The translations under genes were made by a program, and so were the position numbers. Under the pieces are notes generated by a model. The model ran no database searches. It had not been told where the DNA came from and worked only from the letters and a program-made list of their open reading frames with translations. From the NCBI GenBank assembly GCA_041749275.1, contig JBGTBQ010000179.1, positions 1-6,663 on the forward strand: a DNA stretch of 6,663 nt, given 5' to 3'. Each line of letters opens with the position of its first letter. The first letter of the stretch is position 1. This DNA comes from JBGTBQ01 sp041749275. GTDB lineage: Bacteria; Acidobacteriota; Blastocatellia; Pyrinomonadales; Pyrinomonadaceae. Shown piece by piece: positions 1 to 6,663 of this stretch.

Positions 1-2
1 AC

Positions 3-503
3 GCCCCGGCGGCGCGCGAGATCGTCGTCGGCGACCGCGTGCGCCTCCGCACGCTCGGCTCCGAGGGCGTCGTCGAGCGTCTCAGCGGCGCGGACGCCGA
101 AGTGCGCGTCAAAAACCTGCGCTTCCGCGAGAAGGTCAAAAACCTCGAACTCGTCGCGCCCGCGCCCGAAGAGAAAGACGGCTCGCTCGCCGCGCGCCTG
201 CGCGATATGCAGAAGCGCGGCATGGAGGTTCGCCTGAGCAAAGAAGCGCGCGAAGCGCCCAACGCCGAACTCAATCTCATCGGCAAGACCACCGACGAAG
301 CCACGGACGAGACCGACAAGTTCCTCGATGAAGCCTACATGCACGGCCTCGCGCACGTCCGCATCATCCACGGCCACGGCACGGGCGCGCTCCGCCGCGC
401 CGTCGCCACGCTTTTAAAGTCGCATCCCCACGTCGCGCACTTCGCGCCCGCGCCCGACAATCAGGGCGGCGCGGGCGCGACCGTCGTTGAGTTGAAGCAG
501 TAA
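3..503 (+). CDS. mutS2: MutS2 family protein, C-terminal part (KOW-like segment and Smr domain); 5' end outside window
   Basis: The frame is open from the left edge, so this is the last 166 residues of a longer protein; the internal GTG at 39 is not taken as a start. Visible residues 7-46 form a small beta-rich KOW-like segment (begins EIVVGDRVRLRTLGSEG). A charged linker follows to about residue 87, then an Smr domain at about 88-166. The Smr domain shows LNLIG at 90-94, the helix with DEATDETDKFLDEA, and the signature HGHGTGALRR from residue 123. This domain order at a C-terminus is typical of MutS2. Family knowledge: MutS2 is a MutS-like ATPase linked to suppression of recombination and, in Bacillus, to handling of collided ribosomes; its Smr domain is a nuclease or nucleic-acid-binding module. 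The first Smr motif reads LNLIG rather than the common LDLRG. The ATPase part is not visible. The identification is secure for the Smr domain and strong for MutS2. Confidence 0.9.
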   Translation, partial: APAAREIVVGDRVRLRTLGSEGVVERLSGADAEVRVKNLRFREKVKNLELVAPAPEEKDGSLAARLRDMQKRGMEVRLSKEAREAPNAELNLIGKTTDEATDETDKFLDEAYMHGLAHVRIIHGHGTGALRRAVATLLKSHPHVAHFAPAPDNQGGAGATVVELKQ

Positions 504-512
504 AAGTTGCCC

Positions 513-587
513 ATGCGTTTTCCGCGGACATTCATTGATGTGCTCCGGCGGCAGGCGGACATCGTGCGCGTGATTCGTGATTAAGTT
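513..587 (+). pseudogene. Degenerate duplicate of the dnaG 5' end
   Basis: These 75 bases align without gaps to the first 25 codons of the intact dnaG at 1099-1173, with 62 of 75 identical; the first 60 bases match at 54. The reading is MRFPRTFIDVLRRQADIVRV followed by IRD, stop, V. Against the real primase start the changes are Q5R, D10V, S22R and Tyr24 (TAC) to stop (TAA). After 587 the similarity ends. The fragment starts 9 bases after the mutS2 stop, the expected place for an operonic dnaG start, and has ATG where the intact copy has GTG. Inference: this is the remnant of the original dnaG start, left behind when DNA was inserted and the 5' end was regenerated at 1099. It could still be translated as a 23-residue peptide, but nothing suggests a function. 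Confidence 0.85.
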
Positions 588-600
588 AAAATCTCTCGAC

Positions 601-606
601 AGGAGG
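601..606 (+). promoter_or_regulatory. Strong Shine-Dalgarno sequence of the 94-aa gene
   Basis: A perfect AGGAGG lies 5 bases before the ATG at 612. No other start in the window has such a canonical site, and the intact dnaG start has none. It fixes the start of the small gene and suggests that gene is efficiently translated in its own right. Confidence 0.85.
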
Positions 607-611
607 CAGCC

Positions 612-896
612 ATGACACGACAGCAATTCGTCGAAGAAATTAAGCAGCTTTCCGTCGCCGACCGCATCGCTCTGATCGAGGTGATTTCGCGCAGCGTGCG
701 CGAAGATTTGGAGGCGCACGACGGCGCGTCCGCCATCGCTTCGGATATTTCTTCGCCCGCCGCGCAGGATGTGCGTGCGCGCAAGCTCGCAGCCGTCCAA
801 CGTCTGCGGGGCGCGTTAAAGTTCGACGGCCCTCCCCCTTCGGGTGAAGAGGTGAAAGATGCTTACACCAATTATTTGCAAAAGAAATATTCCTAG
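612..896 (+). CDS. Small antitoxin-like protein (addiction-module type), apparently without a toxin partner
   Basis: The product has 94 residues. The N-terminal half is a predicted helical segment (about residues 2-37) with the pattern LSVADRIALIEVISRSVRED, which resembles the LS..ER..LIE..W.SL motif of small addiction-module components. A low-complexity Ala/Ser-rich stretch follows at about 38-55. The C-terminal tail (about 63-94) carries RGALKFDGPPPSGEEVKDAY and ends NYLQKKYS. Similar tails of the type RG..K.DGP.PT.EE...DY..YL.EKY occur on small VapB-like proteins of cyanobacteria and Chloroflexi, which usually sit next to a PIN-domain toxin gene; this is recollection and was not searched. 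Here no toxin gene follows: a palindromic repeat and then dnaG do. The stop codon overlaps the first bases of that repeat. The ATG start is set by the perfect Shine-Dalgarno site. The reading frame is clearly real; the antitoxin role is tentative. Confidence 0.8.
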   Translation: MTRQQFVEEIKQLSVADRIALIEVISRSVREDLEAHDGASAIASDISSPAAQDVRARKLAAVQRLRGALKFDGPPPSGEEVKDAYTNYLQKKYS

Positions 897-1030
897 ATCG
901 GTTTACACATCAGTGTACGGACGGCGGTGTGGTCAGAACCGCCTGCGGTAGCGGGCGGGCCTGACGTGCGTTAGACCCGCCCGCTACCGCAGGCGGTTCT
1001 GACCCGTACATCCAAGTGAAATCCGATCTA
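894..1030. repeat. Nested inverted repeat (palindromic, possibly MITE-like element)
   Basis: The inner arms 931-959 and 976-1004 are perfectly complementary over 29 bp around a 16-base centre, part of which (961-965 with 970-974) can also pair. The outer arms 894-920 and 1004-1030 match at 21 of 27 positions, with 8 perfect bases at the tips (TAGATCGG and CCGATCTA). The left side carries 10 unpaired bases (921-930) between the outer and inner arms. Read as GATCGG...CCGATC flanked by TA on both sides, it would be a 133-bp element (896-1028) with a TA target duplication, as made by Tc1/mariner and IS630-type transposases; that reading is inference. It encodes no protein. No T-tract follows the stem, so it is not an ordinary Rho-independent terminator, although a 29-bp stem could pause RNA polymerase or be processed. 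The rest of the 202-base spacer (1031-1098) shows no convincing promoter. Confidence 0.85.
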
Positions 1031-1098
1031 ACGCTACGCCGCCTTTCTTTGCCTCGGTAGATTTCTCAACCAACTGAAATCGCAGCAATCGTAAAGCC

Positions 1099-2949
1099 GT
1101 GCGTTTTCCGCAGACATTCATTGACGACCTCCGGCGGCAGGCGGACATCGTGCGCGTCATCTCGGACTACGTGACGCTGAAGAAGAAGGGCACGAACTGG
1201 ATGGCGTGCTGCCCGTTCCATCAGGAGAAGTCGCCGTCGTTTTCGGTCAGCCCGTCGAAGGACATCTTCTATTGTTTCGGCTGTGGGAAAGGAGGAAGCG
1301 TCTTCAACTTCGTGATGGAGCTTGAGCGCGTCTCTTTTCCCGAAGCCATACGCATCGTGGCGGAAAAGGCGGGCGTGCCGCTGCCCGCGATGGAGGACGA
1401 TAAGCGTTTCGAGGTGAAGCGCAAGGAGGCGGACGAGGTTATCCAGTTGAACGGGTGGGCGCTCGAATTCTGGGAGCGGGAATTGCAGGAGGGTGCGGAG
1501 GCGAAGGCGGCGCGCGAGTACGTCGAGGGGCGAGGCATCTCGGACGAGACGCGACAGGTCTTCCGCCTCGGCTATGCGCCCGACAGTTGGGACGCGCTCG
1601 GCAATTATCTTAAAAGCAAGGGCGCGACCATCGCGCAGATTGAAAGAAGCGGACTCGTCGTCAAGAAGGACGCGGGCGGATATTACGACCGTTTTCGCGG
1701 GCGCGTGATCTTCCCCGTGATGGACGCGCAGGGGAAACCGGTCGCGTTCGGCGCGCGTGCCATCCGCGCCGGAGACGAGCCGAAGTATTTGAACTCGCCG
1801 GAGACCGCCGCCTACACGAAGGGGCGTCACCTGTTCGGGCTGAACGTCTCGCGCGATGAGATCAGAAAGAAAAAATTCGTCATCCTCGTCGAGGGCTATC
1901 TCGATTTGATCGTGCCCTTCCAGTTCGGCGTGCGGAACGTAGTGGCGAGTTTGGGGACGGCCTTGACCTCGGAGCAAGCGCGTCTGATGGGCCGGTTTGC
2001 GCGCAAAGTGGTGGTCAACTATGATGGCGATAAGGCGGGCGTGAAGGCCGCCAAGCGCGCCATCGAGACGCTGCTGGCGGAAGATTTCGAGATTAAAGTG
2101 CTGGTGCTGCCCGACGGCACTGACCCGGACGAGTTCCTGCGGGCGCAGGGCGTCGAAGAATACAACCGGCGGCGCGGAGAGGCGTTTCCTTACATCCAGT
2201 TTGTCATCGAGCGTGCTTTGCGCGAGCGCGATCTGCGCGTCCCGGCCCACAAGGCCGAGGCCGTGGACGAGGTGCTCCCCTTCGTCCGCGCCGTCAAGAA
2301 CCGCATCCAGAAGCGTGAGTATTTCGATATGGTGATGGACGCGCTCCGCGTCGAGGAGAAGTCTTTGCGGCAGGAACTCTGGAAGGCTGTGAGCGCCGCC
2401 GGCGCCAACGCGCCCCCCTCAGCGGACGTGAAGCGGCAGGTCGAGCGCGCCTCCGCCGGGCATCCGACAGTCGCCGAACAGAGGCTGCTGGAACTACTCG
2501 TCCACGACGAAGAGTTGCGCCGCGCGATCCTGCCACGGTTGGAGGAAGAAGATTATGAGAGCCTGCCGACGGCGGTCGTCTTCCGCGCGTTGAAGACGTT
2601 GCACGAACGAGGCGCCCCCGTTGACTTCTCGACGCTCGGAGAGTTGACCGAGGGCGACCCGGTGGCCGCGGACGTGGTGCCGCTCGTGTTGATGATCGAG
2701 ACGGAACGCGCCGAGGGCGAGGCCGCCGACGTGTTTCTCGTTGAGGCCGAAAGCTGTCTCGTCGCGCTCAGGCTGATGCGGATTGACCGGCGCGTGCGGG
2801 AGTTGGTTGCGGAGAAGGCCGCCGCCGAGCGCGCGAATGATTCGGAGCGCCTCGCACATCTCATTATGGAAGACCTTGAATTGAAGCGGCGGCGGACGGC
2901 TACCGTGCCGAGCGGCGCGGGCGTGACGGGCGGCGCCCGGTTCGATTAA
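1099..2949 (+). CDS. dnaG: DNA primase DnaG
   Basis: DnaG makes the short RNA primers for replication, working with the replicative helicase at the fork. The 616-residue protein is of normal length for the family. The N-terminal CHC2 zinc-binding domain has ligands C38, H41, C59 and C62 (CCPFHQEKSPSFSV, YCFGCGKGG). The catalytic core follows, with RFRGRVIFPVMD at about 198-209 and KYLNSPET at 229-236. The TOPRIM domain has E265 in VEGYLD and D309/D311 in NYDGDKAG, the same numbers as in the E. coli enzyme, then DGTDPDEF near 339-346. About 440-616 is the variable C-terminal, helicase-interacting part. The GTG start is chosen because the conserved N-terminus begins here and an in-frame stop lies at 1075. 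No good Shine-Dalgarno sequence precedes it. The first 25 codons are duplicated in decayed form at 513-587. It probably forms an operon with the downstream rpoD. Confidence 0.97.
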   Translation: MRFPQTFIDDLRRQADIVRVISDYVTLKKKGTNWMACCPFHQEKSPSFSVSPSKDIFYCFGCGKGGSVFNFVMELERVSFPEAIRIVAEKAGVPLPAMEDDKRFEVKRKEADEVIQLNGWALEFWERELQEGAEAKAAREYVEGRGISDETRQVFRLGYAPDSWDALGNYLKSKGATIAQIERSGLVVKKDAGGYYDRFRGRVIFPVMDAQGKPVAFGARAIRAGDEPKYLNSPETAAYTKGRHLFGLNVSRDEIRKKKFVILVEGYLDLIVPFQFGVRNVVASLGTALTSEQARLMGRFARKVVVNYDGDKAGVKAAKRAIETLLAEDFEIKVLVLPDGTDPDEFLRAQGVEEYNRRRGEAFPYIQFVIERALRERDLRVPAHKAEAVDEVLPFVRAVKNRIQKREYFDMVMDALRVEEKSLRQELWKAVSAAGANAPPSADVKRQVERASAGHPTVAEQRLLELLVHDEELRRAILPRLEEEDYESLPTAVVFRALKTLHERGAPVDFSTLGELTEGDPVAADVVPLVLMIETERAEGEAADVFLVEAESCLVALRLMRIDRRVRELVAEKAAAERANDSERLAHLIMEDLELKRRRTATVPSGAGVTGGARFD

Positions 2950-3025
2950 ACTTTCTACCCCGCCGCCTCCCCGCACGGCGCTTCCGTTAAGACACACTGA
3001 GCCGAGATTGAACAAAGACGTGAGC

Positions 3026-4747
<1,722 letters not shown>

Positions 4748-4750
4748 TTA

Positions 4751-4807
4751 GGAGTTCCAACTTTAGTTGGCGGCGCCGGCGAAAGAGCCAACCAAAGTTG
4801 GAACCCC
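4751..4807. repeat. Palindromic (REP/BIME-like) repeat just after rpoD
   Basis: Arms 4751-4771 and 4787-4807 are complementary at 19 of 21 positions around a 15-base loop. Each arm is itself a small palindrome: CCAACT-TT-AGTTGG at 4757-4770 and CCAAC-CAAA-GTTGG at 4788-4801. The region can therefore fold as one long hairpin or two small ones, like bacterial interspersed palindromes. Both arm mismatches are A opposite C on the plus strand, which become G-U pairs in minus-strand RNA, so the full 21-bp stem forms better in a leftward transcript. It begins 3 bases after the rpoD stop codon. No T-tract follows directly. The wording of the arms suggests a dispersed repeat family; other genome copies could not be checked. 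Confidence 0.85.
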
Positions 4808-4832
4808 GTACCTTTGCGGTTTTCGATTGCTT

Positions 4833-4860
4833 TTTGCGGTCGGAGGCCGCAAACTCTTTT
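4833..4860 (+). terminator. Possible weak Rho-independent terminator after rpoD
   Basis: TTTGCGG (4833-4839) and CCGCAAA (4847-4853) form a 7-bp stem with a 7-base loop, followed after CTC by TTTT (4857-4860). It lies in the rpoD-downstream spacer, 85 bases past the stop codon. The short stem and broken T-tract make it weak. A second TTTGCGGT at 4813-4820 directly repeats the left arm. Confidence 0.35.
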
Positions 4861-4867
4861 AAATCGA

Positions 4868-5257
4868 ATGCCTGTCGCAACACAGATTCTCTGGCTAATA
4901 ATCCTGTCGATGGTGGTCGCTTCCATTTCATGGACGGTGACGCAAGAGGAGATCTTCAAAGAGTGGCGTGATTTCTGTGAAGATAAGAGCGAAAGCTGTC
5001 GACACATTCTCCAGCGAAAGTTTTTTTACGTGTGGACGTGCGAGTACTGCTTTTCGCATTGGGTTACCATACTGGTTCTCTTGCTTACAGGCTTTCGTTT
5101 ATTGATAGATGACTGGCGCGGATATATTCTCGCCTTCTTTCTCCTGCCGTGGATAGCGAACCAGTGGATGAGCCTTTACCGCCGCATGCGCGTCGAGATA
5201 AAGCATGAAGACGCACTGGCCAAGAAAGTTAAAAAGGAGGTTGGCGCATCCGACTAG
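4868..5257 (+). CDS. Small membrane protein with a CxxCxxxW motif (DUF1360-like)
   Basis: The product has 129 residues from the ATG. A hydrophobic segment at about 7-23 is followed by a polar, charged stretch to about 50 (containing C37 and C44). Then comes the motif WTCEYCFSHW (56-65), with cysteines at 58 and 61 and tryptophan at 65. One or two further hydrophobic segments lie at about 66-80 and 86-104, ahead of a basic, lysine-rich tail. A cysteine pair followed by tryptophan beside a membrane segment resembles the small DUF1360-type membrane proteins; this is recognised by pattern only, and no function is known to me. A TTG at 4814 is in frame but would put the terminator-like hairpin inside the gene, so the ATG is preferred. 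GGAGG at 4842-4846 is too far (21 bases) to be its ribosome site. A sampled stretch is about 45% G+C, far below rpoD. Its stop overlaps that of the convergent cca gene. Confidence 0.75.
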   Translation: MPVATQILWLIILSMVVASISWTVTQEEIFKEWRDFCEDKSESCRHILQRKFFYVWTCEYCFSHWVTILVLLLTGFRLLIDDWRGYILAFFLLPWIANQWMSLYRRMRVEIKHEDALAKKVKKEVGASD

Positions 5258-6636
5258 AAAATAAGTTCTCTGGCCTTTTCGCTAGCCTCTTCCAGCGTCG
5301 AGACTTTTCCATCCAACTGCAGCTCGTAAACGGCATCGAGGACCTGTTTGAATTTCGGCGATGGCGACAATCCCATTTCGATCAGATGGCGGCCCATCAG
5401 GATCGGCTCCGGAGCTTTCCGTTCGATCTGCAGTTCCCGCACCTTTTCTATAAACCATTCCTGGGCTTCGGAACCAAACCATTTTTCTTTCGGGAGCCAC
5501 TCGGGGTTTCGGCCCAAGCTGTCGGCCTTTGCAACGCGATACAGCAGATCGGGCTCGACTTTGCGGGCGAGCCTTCGGAACGCCCCGTCCCCGACCGGCG
5601 ATTTTGCTTTGTAATATTCGCCCGGTTTCAGGTGATAACGAACAAGCTGCTCAACCTGGTTCCGGACATCAAAACCATTCAGAGTAAAAACGCCAAGCGT
5701 ATCCAGAAACGTCAGCGTCGGCGCTACTCCTGCTTCATCATGACCACGCGAACGTGTTCGGCCGTCCAGAAATTCAGTAGTCGGTGGCTTTCCGAAATCG
5801 TGAGCAATGGCGCCGAGCATGACTGCAACTTGCCGCTCGTACGGTAAATCGTCGATAAGTTTCCGGGCCTCGTCCGCCACCATCAGAGTATGAACATCGA
5901 CATCGCCTTCCGGATGCCACTCCGGTTCCTGCGGCACGCCGACGAGGCTCTTTAATTCGGGAAATATCTGATCGACGACGCCAAGATCGTAAAGCCATTT
6001 CAAACCGATGGACGGCCGTCGCGCTTTCAACAGCAGCTTCTCAAGCTCTCCCCAAATACGTTCCCTCGGCAGATCGGTCACATCAATTGTCTTACAGCTC
6101 TCGACCGGCTCCGGCGCAATATCGACTTCAAGTCTCGCCGCAAACGGCGCCGCCCGCAGTACGCGTAATGAATCTTCGGCAAATGTTTCGGATGAAACAT
6201 GCCGGACGATCTTTCTTTCGATATCCGCCCGCCCGTTAAACGGATCGACTATCGCATCCGTCAGCGGGTCCAGCATTATCGCATTTATCGTAAAATCACG
6301 ACGTTTAGCGGCTTCTTCGAACGTCATGTCCGGGTCGCCTTCCACGACAAAGCCTTTGTGCCCGCGCGATACCTTTCTCTCCCGACGCGGGATCGAAACA
6401 TCCAGATCGCTCCCGATCTTATAAACCGTGAACGCCTCCCCAACCGCATCCACCCGCCCATAACTATCGAGAATTCTCCTGAGTTTCGCCGGCTCTATCC
6501 CGTAAACCTCGATATCCCAATCCTTCGGCTCAACGCCCATCAACTTATCGCGCACGCACCCGCCGACCAGCATCGCCCGGCCACTCTCGGCCCGAACTAT
6601 TTCGGCAAGTTGTTTGACCTTGTCTTTAAATAACAC
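5254..6636 (-). CDS. cca: CCA tRNA nucleotidyltransferase with HD domain
   Basis: This enzyme adds or repairs the 3' CCA of tRNAs using CTP and ATP (class II, poly(A) polymerase-like). From the GTG at 6636 it has 460 residues. Its nucleotidyltransferase head shows VGGCVRDKLMG at about 24-34, the metal-binding DWD at 39-41, RRDFTINAIM at 112-121 and EDSLRVLRA at 154-162. The neck follows with LPRERIWGELEKLL near 189-202. A C-terminal HD phosphohydrolase domain has HPEGDVDVHT near 241-250, HDFGK at 279-283 and RGHDEAG near 297-303. HD versions are known from the E. coli enzyme, where they give phosphatase or phosphodiesterase activity. GTG 6636 is chosen because AGGGA lies 9 bases before it and about 23 residues precede the core. 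The frame stays open to the window edge, with a TTG at 6661-6663, so a slightly longer protein is possible. Residue 164 is proline where relatives usually carry Arg or Gln. Confidence 0.92.
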   Translation of the reverse strand: MLFKDKVKQLAEIVRAESGRAMLVGGCVRDKLMGVEPKDWDIEVYGIEPAKLRRILDSYGRVDAVGEAFTVYKIGSDLDVSIPRRERKVSRGHKGFVVEGDPDMTFEEAAKRRDFTINAIMLDPLTDAIVDPFNGRADIERKIVRHVSSETFAEDSLRVLRAAPFAARLEVDIAPEPVESCKTIDVTDLPRERIWGELEKLLLKARRPSIGLKWLYDLGVVDQIFPELKSLVGVPQEPEWHPEGDVDVHTLMVADEARKLIDDLPYERQVAVMLGAIAHDFGKPPTTEFLDGRTRSRGHDEAGVAPTLTFLDTLGVFTLNGFDVRNQVEQLVRYHLKPGEYYKAKSPVGDGAFRRLARKVEPDLLYRVAKADSLGRNPEWLPKEKWFGSEAQEWFIEKVRELQIERKAPEPILMGRHLIEMGLSPSPKFKQVLDAVYELQLDGKVSTLEEASEKARELIF

Positions 6637-6663
6637 AACTACGATTCCCTGGAATATGCGCAA

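Noticed and set aside
414..800. Minus-strand frame across the mutS2 end, the dnaG remnant and the small gene
   Set aside because: Its resemblance to part of the antisense frame at dnaG is only a consequence of the duplicated dnaG 5' end.
931..1004. The 29-bp stem as a Rho-independent terminator
   Set aside because: No T-run follows either arm, and the stem is far longer than usual. It is better described as a palindromic repeat.
1049..1077. Promoter upstream of the intact dnaG
   Set aside because: TTGCCT is followed at normal spacing by AACTGA, which does not resemble a -10 element.
1066..2250. Long open frame of about 394 codons on the minus strand opposite dnaG
   Set aside because: It is a G+C-driven shadow of dnaG with Arg/His/Leu-rich translation and no family resemblance; dnaG carries all conserved primase motifs on the plus strand.
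4834..4870. Possible promoter (TTGCGG and TTTAAA) giving a leaderless message for the membrane-protein gene
   Set aside because: Only 3 of 6 and 4 of 6 consensus matches with an 18-base spacer, overlapping the terminator-like hairpin; this could easily be chance.
5234..5240. AAGGAGG as a ribosome site for another gene
   Set aside because: It encodes Lys-Glu codons near the end of the membrane-protein gene, and no start codon with an open frame follows at suitable spacing.

Overview
The window looks like chromosomal DNA of a moderately G+C-rich bacterium. The likeliest source is an acidobacterium of the Blastocatellia/Pyrinomonadales type. That is an inference from the mutS2, dnaG, rpoD gene order, the style of the proteins and the two palindromic repeats in the spacers; no rRNA or other direct marker is present. 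Sampled 60-base stretches read about 63% G+C inside rpoD, 45% in the small membrane-protein gene and 50% in the cca gene.

Left part (1-1098): the 3' end of mutS2 (KOW-like segment plus Smr domain) ends at 503. Nine bases later, at 513, lies a 75-base degenerate second copy of the start of dnaG, which runs into a nonsense codon at codon 24. It is followed by a small gene (612-896) with a perfect Shine-Dalgarno sequence. Its 94-aa product resembles the small antitoxin-like proteins of addiction modules, but no toxin gene follows. A nested inverted repeat of about 137 bp (894-1030) overlaps its stop codon and has a perfect 29-bp inner stem.

Centre (1099-4747): intact dnaG (primase, 616 aa, GTG start) and intact rpoD (primary sigma factor, about 573 aa) lie head to tail 76 bases apart. 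This is the core of the classical macromolecular-synthesis operon, coupling replication priming and housekeeping transcription. The duplicated dnaG start implies that mutS2 and dnaG were once directly adjacent and that the small gene and palindrome were inserted between them, with the dnaG 5' end regenerated.

Right part (4748-6663): a second palindromic repeat begins 3 bases after the rpoD stop. A weak terminator-like hairpin follows, then a small lower-G+C gene for a membrane protein with a CxxCxxxW motif. Convergent to it on the minus strand is a CCA-adding tRNA nucleotidyltransferase with an HD domain. The two convergent genes share one CTAG as both of their stop codons.

No complete new multi-gene system is evident. 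The most notable feature is the dnaG 5' duplication bracketing an orphan antitoxin-like gene and a possible MITE-like palindrome.
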